From: Mucidula mucida
Taxonomy: Eukaryota; Basidiomycota; Agaricomycetes; Agaricales; Physalacriaceae
Assembly: GCA_015501055.1 (NCBI GenBank)
Contig: JADNYV010000001.1
Location: 62,001 to 126,000, forward strand
Direction: 5' to 3'
DNA: 64,000 nucleotides
The notes under the pieces are model-generated. The model saw only the letters and a program-made list of their open reading frames with translations, was not told where the DNA came from and searched no databases. Positions 34,357-45,617 of the stretch are shown in pieces. The position numbers and the translations under genes are program-made. Each line of letters begins with the position of its first letter. Position 1 is the first letter of the stretch.

Positions 34357-36449
34357 TTACTTAAAACGGTCAGTAGTGTCCACTACGTTCGCAACCGTTG
34401 GGAATCGAGGTTCGATCCTGCAGTGGAAACGTACAGGATGCCTACAGTGCATGTCAGACAAGTAAGCACAGCGAGAAGAAAAAGCAATATACGTGACAAC
34501 ACCGTCTTCGTACGCCATGTCGTCGACCTCTATATCGTTCCCATTCTCGTCTTTGGCGGTGCTAATCGTGAAGGCCCACAGAAGACCGGCAATTGCGATA
34601 TAAGCAGAGTTGACCGCGACGTATCGTCCGGGGCAGATCCGCCGACTGAAGCCAAACGCCCCCATTGTGGAAGGGTCAGGCTCTGGGCGAGGACCCATGA
34701 ACCGATCCGGATTGAAGGCCTCAGCGTTGTGGTAGACCTTTTCGTCGTGAAGAATAGCCCTACACGTATTGAGCACACTGATCGTGAGAAAGACGGCGAA
34801 ATGCCTTACCATACATTCCCCATCACTGTCGCGCCTACAAACTCGAATATAGTCAGAATTGAGAAGACGTGACACTATTTACTCGCCTCCGGGGATAAAA
34901 TACCCTTCAAATACGTCGTTAGAAACACAAGCATGAGCGATAGCTTCACAGCAAAGTCAGATAACAGCATCCGTAACAGTCTGAGTGATGCCTACCAAGT
35001 GGAAGGACCGGTCGCCAGCGCATCGCCTCCATAAATATGGCGTTGATGAAGGGTAAATTGACCTTGTCTTCAAAACTCGGGATGCGGTCTCTTCCAACGA
35101 CGGCATCCAGTTCCTTGTGAGCTCGCATTTGGCTCTCGGGGTTCTTGAGCATTGCAAGGATCACGGTGAGTGTGACCGAAACCGTCTAAGTGGACTGTTT
35201 GGAACATTCAAAGCCCAAGAATAGGATGTCATTTACTGTGTCTGCACCAGCTGTCGAGTAGGAACCATTAGAGCACTTGCAAGAGAATGAGGTGTAAGCC
35301 TACCTAAGAAAGAAATACCTGCGCAGTTCTTGATTACCTCCCTGAAGGCCCCACTCCCATCGCTTTGTTGTAGCTTGGCGATATTGTCGGAGACAAAGCA
35401 CGAGAGACGGTCAGTCTGTATTTGAGATTGAAAGATGACACACGTGGCGCCAGTCAAAGAAAATCACGAACATCTTCATCTTCAACAAGTGAGTCGAAAG
35501 GTCGATCGACTAAATCAAGAGACAGTTTCGCTGCTATGACACTGGTAGCCTTGAACGAAGCAAATGGGAACCAAGCTCATGAAATGTAAGGACAAGCTTC
35601 ACGACGATGAAGTAGTCAGAGCTCACACGGTATGGCCTTGAGCAGTGGAACATAGTCGACCATGAAATTCCCAGGAGTCATTGCCGAAGATGAATACCGT
35701 AGAGCGCGATCCGCCAGATCTACGTAGGCATTATTAGCGCCTTGAGAGTCGTATCCATACGTGATGCGCAAGATGATGCTCCCAGCATGACTTGCAGGCG
35801 TTGTTCAACATATATCAACCGAATCCGGAGAGTGGGGACTTACTTGCGAACATGATTGAAAAATTGGTCTGGGGACTTCAACATGTGCTGAAGAAGAGTG
35901 ACTGTGGCGTTCATCTGAACCGGGTGAAACGCGGCGACTTTGCTGGGCTGGAAGTACTGGTGGAAAATCTTGCGGTGAATGCTATGACAATGTTATCTCG
36001 CGAGGTGGCAGGTCATAAAGCATAGCTTACCGCCACTTGTCGGAATACCGCATGAAGACGAAAGCCCAAGCCCATTGCATGAGCCCGATAGCCATATGAA
36101 ACGCTGAAGCAGTCAATACATTACAAATGATAGATGACGAGGACGACTGACAGGGTCGGTCCGAATATATGTTCGAGCGTTTTTCGAAGAGCTCGTTAGC
36201 CACTCTCCCGGAGTTCACGACGACAACCGGGTGACCGAGTACTTTGTACGAGACGATCTCGCCGTAGACAGAGCTCCAGTGAGTGTAAGTTGACCAAGCA
36301 TGATGGAGCGGGCGGTCAAAGAGGTTTCCGATGATTGGGAGACCTTTGGGTCCGGGCGGGAGAGGCAAAGCCAAGCGAGAACATCGAAGATAGATAACGA
36401 CAGTGGCTACAGCACAGAAAACCAAGTAGGAGAGGGAGAGGTACTGCAT
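34357..36449 (-). CDS. Cytochrome P450, copy 1
   Basis: About ten exons. It starts MQYLSLSYLVFCAVATVVIY (N-terminal membrane anchor), then LPLPPGPKGLPIIGNLFDRP (Pro-rich hinge). Later exons give YSDKWR (C-helix W-x-x-x-R type), LAMLKNPESQMRAHKELDAV, EDKVNLPFINAIFMEAMRWR (K-helix ExxR: E-A-M-R), FNPDRFMGPRPEPD (PERF-type) and FGFSRRICPGRYVA (heme Cys loop; the second Gly of FGxGxRxCxG is Ser here). It ends DTTDRFK with TAA at 34357. This is a microsomal monooxygenase of a basidiomycete family; substrate unknown. One of three paralogs in the window (38332-40420, 53950-56048). No frame break was seen by eye. Confidence 0.85.
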
Positions 36450-38331
36450 AGCGTTTGAGTGAAGCTGAATCCAAAAGCTGACGCCTTTTATTCTTTACAC
36501 GACGCCATATCATAACTCGCAGCAAAATTCTGCTCCACACCCGGTCGTAAGCCAACGTGCCACATTTTAATCAAGTGATTGAGCCAAACGTTCTTAGGCG
36601 TCAGATCAGTCCGCGAGATCAATGAACAGCCTTGTTATTTATCCGTTAGTACCAAGACGAACCAACCGCATATCCTTCTGGATGATCACAAGGAGAGGGG
36701 CAGCGGGACCAATGATATTGTCTACCAGTATCTGAATCGCGGTGTTCCCATTACCTGGTGATGAGTTCGTCGTGAAAGATGTGCCATCGGCGTACTCACT
36801 CCCAGCTTCTCGTGGAGAATTCTAAATGTAACGAGATACCACGAATTTGTTGGATTTGAGGCCAGGGCGGCGGCGGACAGCGAACAAAGAGGGTCTCTAA
36901 GCAGAAGGACTCGAACGAAATACCGACCACAGAGGCTCAACTTGACAAGATTGGCACTAGTACTCCAGTTTCGCAGCGCATTTTTTTCTGAAGGAAACCC
37001 AATAAGGGCGGCTGAGAGTACGCATAAGAAGTTTAGTCTTCAGTTATACCCAAATTTCCGATAAACCGCGGAGATAGGCGCCACATCGTCAAGAAAAGGT
37101 GTGAAGTTTTCACCTGAAGAGTCTCGTGAAAAAGATCTTCAAGAAGTCATGAACACATGAGAGGCAAGGAGCAAGCGTGCAGACAAAGAAGGAAGACTTT
37201 CACGGGCCGGTATGAATAGGATTACCATGGAAAAACTACATCAACGTCGTGACCGATAGCTAGTTCGCTTCATGAAATTCGCAGTGTCAATTTGCTGTCA
37301 ATCATTGGGAGTTACTAAAGGTCTTACCAGTCTGTTGGGGTTCTTCATCTGCACCCGCGGCGGGGTTCTTAATGAAAGAACACTGTGACGTGTTGAATAC
37401 TTCAAGGAGAGATTGAGGATGGAGTAAAGGGCGCGACTTGAGCCACTTACTGAGGAACAGTCCTCGATTGCACACCCGTTCAAGTGGCTAGGGCGTTCTA
37501 AGGCGGGCTACAATCGAGGGTCAGATGACATCCGTTTGTTCGAATACTCGAGTGGGGACCGCCTTCTACCCACGACCACCCGGAATTCGAGGGGTTCAAG
37601 AGGCTCCTTGGAAGAGCTTATGGAAGATGCTGCATGTACAAGAGGACACGGTTGTCGAGCGATAGAAGTAATGGAGTCAAAGAAGCCAGACAAACGCACC
37701 AGGCAATCATTTCAAGGCGTCTGGTGCAACTGGCCAGTGGCCGCCCTGATCTGTAAGCACGTAGGAGAGCTTAGGTGAATGTCGTTTCGTTGTTAAAGAT
37801 GGTGTATGGGGAAAAATCGCGACGTCGTTGACTAGTCGTTGATCGTGGTCGCGAAACAAGCAATGAGTCTGACGAGGTCACGCGAGCGAGCTTAGTCAGG
37901 GGCACCTCACCGGCACGACGTCGAGTGGGCAGTACTGTCCAATTTCAATGAATTCGTCGCATGGTGTGACCTGTAACCACCAAGACGAAATTTTGATTTC
38001 GTCGAATTGCCATATTGGGTAATTGCCGACGCGGCGGAGCTGCGTCGGGGAGCTGTCGGGGGCCCCGCCAGAGCATTTTGAGCCAAAATTTTAGTGACCA
38101 CTGTGACATTTCGTCGTTTCGCCGGTCGCTGTGACCTGTGACCAACGAATTGAATGAAATTCAACAGTAACACTTGAGTAACACAGTTCGAGGTTAGTCT
38201 GTGCACCGCGGCACGTTTTGAAAATCATTCATTGGCGAAATGCCGATACGAATTCAAGTCTACCATGTAACAAACGAGGATGTAAGTACGTAACTTCAGA
38301 TTCTGGATCAGTCCCGCTAAATAGTGAGTAT
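36450..38331. other. Spacer between P450 copies 1 and 2
   Basis: About 1.9 kb. Apart from the MITE at 37935-38167 and P450 promoter sequence next to 36449, only short unsupported open frames are present. Confidence 0.4.
37935..38167. mobile_element. Tc1/mariner-type MITE, 233 bp
   Basis: Bounded by TA at 37933-37934 and 38168-38169. Ends CTGTCCAATTTCA and, reverse-complemented, CTGTTGAATTTCA form inverted repeats of 23 bp with about 19 matches. The words gtgacctgt-a/g-accaa recur near both ends. It resembles the 32835 element in size, TA duplication and CTGT start, but not in internal sequence. Confidence 0.7.
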
Positions 38332-40420
38332 TCACTGTTCAAAACGTTCGGTAAAATCCACGATGTTCGCAGCCGTCGGGAATCGAGGTAAAATCTTGCA
38401 CTTGAAGGGTAAGGGATGTCTATAGTCAATGTCAGCCAAGGTCTAGTAAAAACGTTGAGGAACAGCATAACAAGACCACCCCCATACGCCATATCGTCAA
38501 CCTCGACATCGTTCCCGTTCTCGTCTTTCTCGCTACTGATTGTGAAGGCCCAAAGAAGACTAGAAATCGCCACATAAGCAGAGTTGACCGCGACGTATCG
38601 TCCGGGGCAAATTCGCCGACCAAAGCCAAACGCCCCCATTGCGGAAGGGTCAGGCTCTGGACGAGGACCCATGAACCGATCCGGATTGAAGGCCTCAGCG
38701 TTGTGATAGACCTTTTCGTCGTGTAGAATACCCCTACTTGCGGTGAGGGAAACGATCTCGAAAGAATGCAACGAAACGACTTACCAAGCATTGCCCAAGA
38801 CTGTCGCACCTATGATCTCGCATTGAGGCGTATTCACGAGACCAAAAGGCGATCAACTCACCTCCGGGGATCAAGTACCCTTCAAATACGTCGTCTGAAA
38901 GACAGGCGTGTGCAACCGCTTCACAGAAACGTCAGATAGCAGCATTGGTAACGGTCAGAGTGAATCCTACCGAGTTGAAGGACCGGTCTCCAACGCATCG
39001 CCTCCATAAATATGGCGTTCATGAAGGGTAGATTCTCTTTGTCTTCGAAATTCGGGATGCGGTCTCTTCCGACGACGGCATCCAGTTCTTTGTGTGCGGC
39101 ACTTGGAGCTCCGGGTTTTTGAGCATTGCCAGGATCACGGTGAGAGTGACCGAAACAGTCTAAGTCAGCGGATGAGAAGACACAAAGCCCAAAGAAGGCA
39201 TGTAGTTACTGTATCTGCGCCACCTGTCCAATAGGTGTCATCGGAGCACATGGAACAAAGCTGAATTCACACATACCTATGAACGAAACAGCGGCACAGT
39301 TCTTGATGACCTCCATGGAGGCCTCATTGCCATCGCTTCGTCGGAGTTTGGCAAAGTTATCAGAGACAAAGCACGGCATAGGAATGGTCTGCGTTTGAGA
39401 TTCAAAAATGAAGAACGCCAACGCTAAACAAAGATACGAACATCTTCATTTTCAGCCAATTCGAAGGGTCTGTTGAGCAAATCAAGAGAAAGTTTCGCCG
39501 CTGCGTCACTGGTGGACTTGAATGAGGCGAATGGCACCCAGGCTAGTAATGAAACATCAGAACAAGCTTGACGGCTTTGATAAGCCAGTCGGAACTTACA
39601 TGGGACAGCCTTAAGCATAGGAGCATAGTCGACGATAAAATTTCCTTGAATCAATGCCCAAGATGCATACCGCAGAGCACGATCCGCTATGTCTATGTAG
39701 GCATTATTAGCGCCTTGAGAGTCGTATCCGTACGTGATGCGCAAGATGATGCTCCCAGCATGACTTGCAGGCGTTGTTCAACATATCAACCGAATCCGGA
39801 GAGTGGGGACTTACTTGCGAACATGGTTGAAAAATTGGTCTGGGGACTTCAACATGTGCTGAAGGAGAGTGACTGTGGCGTTCATCTGAATCGAATGAAA
39901 TGCGGCAACTTTGCTGGGTTGGAAGTACTGGTGGAAGGTCTTGCGGTGTATGCTATGATGATGTTATCTCGCGAGGTGGCAGGTCGTAGAACGTGATTTA
40001 CCGCCACTTGTCAGAATATGGCATAAGAGCGAGATTCCAGGCCCATTTCATGAGGCCAGCAGCCATGTTAAATGCTAGTGCAATCGGTACATCAGGGATG
40101 TGACCACAGACGAAGGAAGTTGACTCACATGGTCGGTCAGAATAAATGTTTGAGCGCTTTTCGAAGAGCTCGTTCGCCACTCTGGCGGAATTGACGACAA
40201 CAACGGGGTGACCAAGTACTGTATATGAGACGATCTCGCCGTGGACAGAGCCCCAGCGAGTGTAAGTCAACCAAGCATAATAGAGTGGGCGGTTGAAGAG
40301 GTTCCCAACAATTGGAAGACCTTTGGGTCCAGGCGGGAGAGGCAACGCCAAGCGAGAACGTCGAGAATAGAGAACAACAGAGATCACAGCACAGAGAAAC
40401 AAATAATAGAGCGAATGCAT
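38332..40420 (-). pseudogene. Cytochrome P450, copy 2 (frameshifted)
   Basis: Same exon layout as copies 1 and 3: MHSLYYLFLCAVISVVLYSR anchor, LPPGPKGLPIVGNLFNRP hinge, and FGFGRRICPGRYVA heme loop with the canonical Gly. It ends at TGA 38332-38334. In the exon that should read ELQ-x-RAHKELDAV, bases near 39097-39101 lack one nucleotide compared with copies 1 and 3 (gtgccgcacaca against a -gcgcgcacaca- pattern), so the frame shifts to PHTKNW. Unless this is a sequence error the gene cannot make a full enzyme. A stretch around 39700-39990 is nearly identical to copy 1, including introns. Confidence 0.75.
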
Positions 40421-40766
40421 GATGTTTGATCTGTACTGAAACCAAAAGACGGGAGGCTTTTATACGTGTCATAGCACATTTTGTAGGAAAACATACCTTC
40501 CATCATAACTCAAGAAATGCGACCTGGGTCTGTCGAGTGCCAAATTGCCCTCCCGTGGAGATAGCTCGAATCTATGAACACATTCGTGTGTCGTCACTGG
40601 CAGTTGAGGCGCGAAGGTCCGCCCAAATTCAGAAGATCCACAAGTACAGAGGGAATTCATATTCCGTTGCCTGCGTAAGTGGGGACCATTCTTTAACGGG
40701 GTGCACATGAGAGTCGAGGCGTAGGTCCAATGGGACAAATGCAGCGGGTCGTCTCTCAGGGTAGTA

Positions 40767-41390
40767 CTATCCCTGGGTAGGTAATACAAAAAATCTACTC
40801 GGGCGTGAATAGAGGTGGATCTTGAAGGCTAAAAATCATCGGATACACCGGATGTTGTTAAAGACCTTCTATTCTCTTGAGTGAAGCCTTTGGTTGGGGG
40901 AGAAAGAGCTGCTCTTGCAGTAGCAAAGCGATACCGGTGCGACGAGGTCGAAAGGTAGGATTTACAAAACCCTGGTCACAAGTAGTCACGATTTGCCGTC
41001 GTTGCCGAGGCGTGCGGAATCGTGGGACATCGCCCTCTGTCACGCTCCCGCTCCCTCTTTCACAATGACAACCCCAACATCCTATACCACCAGGGCAACG
41101 AGTCGAGGATCACCTATGAGCTTGATAGCACACTCTCAAAAATTCTTGTAATTTATAGGGCTCAGTGCAGGCTGATATTGCTCGAACTACCTTGATTTGT
41201 GTGATTTTGAGTAATATTTGAGGTATTTCAGTGTAGCAAGCTCATTTTTCTGCGCCGAAAAAAAACCCACAGTCAATTCAATGCTAGAATTCAATATCCC
41301 GAAGGTTATAATGGGCAGAAAGTAGCGAGGAAGATGTGCAGACCCGATTTTGTAAAGCCTACCCGTTTTGTATTACCTACCCAGGGGTAG
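40767..41390. mobile_element. TA-flanked MITE, 624 bp
   Basis: Flanked by TA at 40765-40766 and 41391-41392. The termini are 25-bp inverted repeats with one mismatch, starting CTATCCCTGGGTAGG and, reverse-complemented from the right end, CTACCCCTGGGTAGG. No transposase frame inside. The long, nearly perfect ends suggest a fairly recent insertion or a still-mobilisable family. Confidence 0.8.
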
Positions 41391-41468
41391 TAAAGCTACC
41401 GCGATGTTGAGTCTATTAGCGACTAGACTATCGCTGATATTCAGAATGTACAGAAGGATGTTGTATTC

Positions 41469-42041
41469 CTACAAATCCAAATCGTATTCATCATCGTGCT
41501 CGATTTCTTCGTCGATTTCATCCTTGTTCTCATCATCTGAATCCATAGGTGGCGGAAGGTAACGAGTATTGAACACTTTTGGCCAATCCACCCACAGTGC
41601 CTTGCGCTCAGCTGCAGACATCTTGCGCGGTTTCGGTACAGCTGCCTTTCTGGACTTCGGCGCCTTGTTCTTTGTTCCTGCGGCCTTTTTAGCCTTCTTG
41701 ACAGACTTGGGCTTCGGCGACGGCGAAGGCTCCTTATATTCATCGTCGGAGTGTGAGGCAGGCAAACTCTTGGCCGCTCTGATGGGGGTATAAGGCATAG
41801 AAATGTCCTCGTCCTCGTCGTGCTTGGATGTGAGAGGGAGTCGAACCTGTCAAGTTTGTTCAATGACGATTCCATCAATTTGTAGACTACGCACCTGCTT
41901 GTCGTTGGCAACTTCCTTCTTCATGGCCGTCTTCGACCGTTTCTTGGGGGGCGAAGTGGTCGTACTTTAGTCGACTAGCCCAGCGTTAGTAACTGGATCT
42001 GTATCCAAACTGAAAACGTGTTTGCGTGTAGTAGGGTGCAT
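41469..42041 (-). pseudogene. Lysine-rich protein gene with in-frame stop, unrecognised
   Basis: Two exons: from ATG at 42041 (MHPTTRKHVFSLDTDP) to a 49-bp intron ending near 41846, then MPYTPIRAAKSLPASH, a Lys/Pro/Ala-rich basic region, RKALWVDWPKVFNTRYLPPP and an acidic end (DDEYDLDL, stop at 41469). A TAA at about 41967-41969 interrupts exon 1 in frame 25 codons in, before SPPKKRSKTAMKKE. No plausible intron removes it. A TATATAA box lies 45-50 bp upstream of the ATG. Basic and acidic blocks suggest a nuclear protein; family unknown. Confidence 0.45.
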
Positions 42042-42149
42042 GGTGGGGGTCTGAGGGAAGGAAGAATATGGGTGGTGGTCCTGCTTATATACCCTAGAGA
42101 ACGTACCAAAGTGTTAGTCTCGAGCCAGCCGCTCGACACCGGTTCTTTG

Positions 42150-42276
42150 AGGGGTTGAGGTCACCGGCGCAGCGTCTGGAACATCTCGACCCCGATTTGG
42201 CGGGGTCGAGCTTTTTTCCCACGATTTAATGGGACTTCAACGCATTTCAGAAAACTCAATTTTCAAACTCTCCGTA
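42150..42276. repeat. Inverted repeat flanking the helicase remnant, left arm
   Basis: Bases 42150-42276, continuing after the solo LTR at about 42811-42885, are the diverged reverse complement of 52730-52965. The best block is a perfect 40-bp stretch around 42193-42233 (gcggggtcgagctttttt...) matching 52850-52890. It lies on the far side of the helicase 3' remnant. Confidence 0.65.
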
Positions 42277-42805
42277 TGTTAGCGACTGACTAAGCCACGA
42301 GACTCAACCAGGTACCACAGCAAGAACTAAGGAAGAAAGTGTTCGCGTTCGTAAGACTAGGCTAGGCCAGGTGTATAAACGAGATCGGAACTAAAGTACA
42401 ATGATACTACACTACTGCTTATATACTAGTAAGTCTGTGTTTGAAGCTCCTTGTCCATACGCGTTTCTACTAGGGATGCTCCACGCCCTTGACCCAGTGT
42501 TGTATGCTACTAGTCCGTGAAACCATTAAATACGAGTGGTGACTGCATGTAAGTAATAATACTGAAACGACCATGTGTGCTACGAGTGTCGGCGTTATGT
42601 ATACAATAGGGAGTCCATGAGGTATCGGCATGTATGATGTCATCCATGTGTTGGGCATGTGTCCGACATGAGTACGGCTTCGGTAATGAAAAGGGGTATG
42701 ATCGGTGACGAAACAGATGATGAAACGGTCCGTTGGTTGATAAGACAAGGCTCCCGATAAGATATGATAAGATGTGGAAATGTGAAAATATGGCGATTCA
42801 TAACA
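42277..42805 (-). mobile_element. Solo LTR of the gypsy family at 43797-52515
   Basis: 529 bp in reverse orientation (reads TGTTATGAATCGCC to AGTCGCTAACA on minus). It is flanked by the 5-bp duplication CCGTA (42272-42276 and 42806-42810). Sequence is close to both LTRs of the complete element. It arose by LTR-LTR recombination of a separate insertion. Confidence 0.93.
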
Positions 42806-42959
42806 CCGTACACCTCAGATGTTATATGTAGATCATAGTAAATGATAAAGCAAATCGAGCTACGTTTTTATTTTTTTGAAATGCTGAGAAATGGTGCTTA
42901 AATAAGGTGATCGGTGTTGCTGTGGAGGTCATCCTCCTATAACTCCTTGCCGACAATTT

Positions 42960-43796
42960 ACCACCAATGGGCTACAAGCGAACGCACTGAGAGGACCCAG
43001 AATATGTTGCCTCAGCGTCTGTGAAGCGGTTTAAGGCCACCGGAGGCAGCCAAAAGCAGGAGGAACCGGAACCACTCCCAAGTAGCAGTGCACCAGCCTC
43101 ACCTCGCTTTGATGCCCGCGAAGACACACCCGTTTCCTTCCTTGGGAAATAGAGTGATGAGGTTGGCATAGGTATTGCTCGGAGACTGGAGAATTTGGAT
43201 GGATAACGAGACATTGAGCTTTTTGTTTGAAACAGCTATGAGGCGACTATTGGTAAGCTGAAGCTTGTACCGAATGTCATCGATAACCTCGGGAGGGAGT
43301 GTTGCAGAGGCAATGAGAACGGGGACCCCACTAGGCATGCGCCGTATGAGGGTGATAAGCTGGCCGTATTCGGGGCGAAATTCATCGGTTCCCCACTCAG
43401 TAATGCAGTGGCCTTCGTCCATGGCAACCTGAATGATATTGTCTTGAAAGGTGGGGGAGTTCAGGACGATTTCCTTCCACCAACGATCATCGGCCATCTC
43501 GGGGCCTAAAAGCACGACACGGTATTTGTTCTGTGCAAAATCCTTGAATAGGTTTAGCAGTTGAAGCATAAATAGTCCTCCAGAACACACCTTGAGCTTC
43601 TGGTCTATATCCTTTGTGTTTGAGGTGAAAGCCACCGTTGGTACACCCCTCTCGTTTAGGTGTTGCTCCTGACTGGTCATCAAGGCAGTCAACGGGCTGA
43701 GGACAACAATAACCTTCTTTGATCCCTCGTTTCCATCGCTGGTGGTGGCCATGTGATAGAACAACGCGTACCAGATAGCCAAAGTCTTTCCGCCGC
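42960..43796 (-). pseudogene. RecQ-like helicase, 3' part, severed by retrotransposon
   Basis: On the minus strand it begins GGKTLAIWYALFYHMAT, the second half of Walker A, directly at the 5' LTR. It continues with VVLSPLTALMTSQEQ (motif Ia), VVLLGPEM, MDEGHCITEWGTDEFRPEYGQL (DExH box with the RecQ-style W-x-x-x-FRPEY extension), PVLIASATLPP (motif III), and stops after FPKEGNGCVFAGIKAR. The second RecA-like domain is missing, so this end is also truncated. The upstream half is at 52516-52680. Confidence 0.85.
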
Positions 43797-44325
43797 TGTT
43801 ATGAATCGCCATATTTTCACATTTTCACATCTTATCATATCTTATCGGGGGGCTTGTCTTATCAACCAACGGACCGTTTCATCATTTGTTTTGTCACCGA
43901 TCGTACCCCTTTTCATTACCAAAGCCGTACTCATGTCGGACACACACCCAACACATGGATGACATCATACATGCTGATACCTCATGGACTTCCTATTGTA
44001 TACACACCACCGACACTCGTAGCACACATGGTCGTTTCAGTATTATTACTTACATGCAGTCACCACTCGTATTTAATGGTTTCACGGACTAGTAGCATAC
44101 AACACTGGGTCAAGGGCGTGGAGCATCCCTAGTAGAAACGCGTATGGACAAGGAGCTTCAAACACAGACTTACTAGTATATAAGCAGTAGTGTAGTATCA
44201 TTGTACTTTAGTTCCGATCTCGTTTATACACCTGGCCTAGCCTAGTCTTACGAACGCAAACACTTTCTCTTTCAGTTCTTGCTGTGGTACCTGGTTGAGT
44301 CTTGTGGCTTAGTCAGTCGCTAACA
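43797..44325 (+). repeat. 5' LTR
   Basis: 529 bp, TG...CA ends (TGTTATG...GCTAACA). A TATATAA box is at 44177-44183 and the predicted transcript start lies about 25-32 bp further. Confidence 0.95.
44177..44220 (+). promoter_or_regulatory. LTR promoter and putative self-primer
   Basis: TATATAA (44177-44183) is followed at a standard distance by tagttccgatct (44209-44220), the likely 5' end of the transcript. This 12-mer is exactly complementary to the primer-binding position after the LTR. Confidence 0.7.
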
Positions 44326-44327
44326 GA

Positions 44328-44339
44328 AGATCGGAACTA
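44328..44339 (+). promoter_or_regulatory. Primer-binding site complementary to the element's own 5' end
   Basis: agatcggaacta lies two bases after the 5' LTR and pairs 12 of 12 with 44209-44220. It does not begin with TGG, as tRNA-primed sites normally do. This is the arrangement of Tf1/sushi-type self-priming elements. Confidence 0.7.
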
Positions 44340-44923
44340 CTTTCTACCACCTACCACACATCCCTGATCGTTGATCAGCACTTCGCTGTTTGATCATCAC
44401 ACATTTCCCCATCCCCTTTTCTGTTTACAGATTGACGGATTCCTAATTCCAGCGCACGTCCGCATATGTGTGTATTGGTCCCAGTAGCGCCGGCTAACAG
44501 TTAGAGATAACTGCCTCGGGTGCTGGAAGTAGCCGCTCTCACAAGAACGAACTTTTGGCAGTTGCACTTCAGTGGGCGCTGTTTACGGGTCAACCCCCGT
44601 TCCCAGGAAACCTTCGGCTTACCTCACACCAGAGGGACGTCGGCTGGGCAATTGCGAACTTGTGACGAGCTCTTGGGCTCCGTAGATACGTAGTCAGTAG
44701 TCGGTAAAATAGTGTAGACAGTTACGATACCTACCTACTTTATTTACATTACGATACACACCATCATTCCCCAACCTACTAAGTCCTGGATTCTATCTCA
44801 GATCTAGGCGATTCCTCCTTATTCATCCAAACCTCTATTCCCTCACCCGTTTCATCCAAATCTGCATCACCCATATCCCCACTTTCACCCTTTCACTCTC
44901 CGATCCTATCACCTCGATTCATC

Positions 44924-45617
44924 ATGTCCAACGAAGCACCCGAAACCGCTCCTCACACACCCGCTCATTATGCCGATGTCGAAATCAAAGGACGATCCCT
45001 TGTCAACAAGCCTTACGACTATGACGGGGACAAGTCCAAGTACAAGAGCTGGTGGCGATCGATGTTCACATACATCCGTGACAAGAAGAACAACCTCACA
45101 TCTGACTCCGAAAGGATCGATGTTGTTCTCTCCTACATCCGAGGAGATCACGTAGATGCATGGGTCCAGAACTACTCGGACCAGAACTTCGACGAGGAAG
45201 AAGAGGAATGGACAGTCTCTTGGACGGAGTTCAAGGAAGACTTGAAGGAGCGATTTGTGGATTCCAACCTTGCGCGAGACGCGCAAGACCAGATCGAGCG
45301 GTTGCACCAGGGGCAAGACACCGCTCAAGATTTCTTCCAGAAGTTCGAGGTCCTGCTCACTCAGGCAGGATATTCGAAGGATGACACATTTGTTGTGCGA
45401 CTTCTCGAGACCAACGTCAACGAGAAGATCATTGATCAGATCTATGGTAGCCGAGACGGGTTGCCAGAAAAGTACAAGGATTGGAAGGCACAGATCCTTC
45501 AGATTGATCAGCTGTGGAGAAGACGGGCGGCGAGCAAGAGGTCCGGCATGCAGTCCCGACCCCAAGCTCCGCAGGCGGCTACATTGAGAGCCAATCCTAC
45601 GAACCCACCCCCAACGC
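44924..45617 (+). pseudogene. Gag, 5' part
   Basis: Reads MSNEAPETAPHTPAHYADVE, then a retrotransposon-gag domain (KYKSWWRSMFTYIRDKK, WTEFKEDLKERFVDSNLARD, LHQGQDTAQDFFQKFEVLL). It is cut after NPPPT by the hAT insertion at 45618. The zinc-knuckle part continues in the matching frame after 47811. Confidence 0.9.

Noticed and set aside
43854..44132. 92-codon frame repeated at 42470-42748 and 52043-52366
   Set aside because: It lies entirely inside the three LTR copies; the repetition reflects LTR identity, not a gene.
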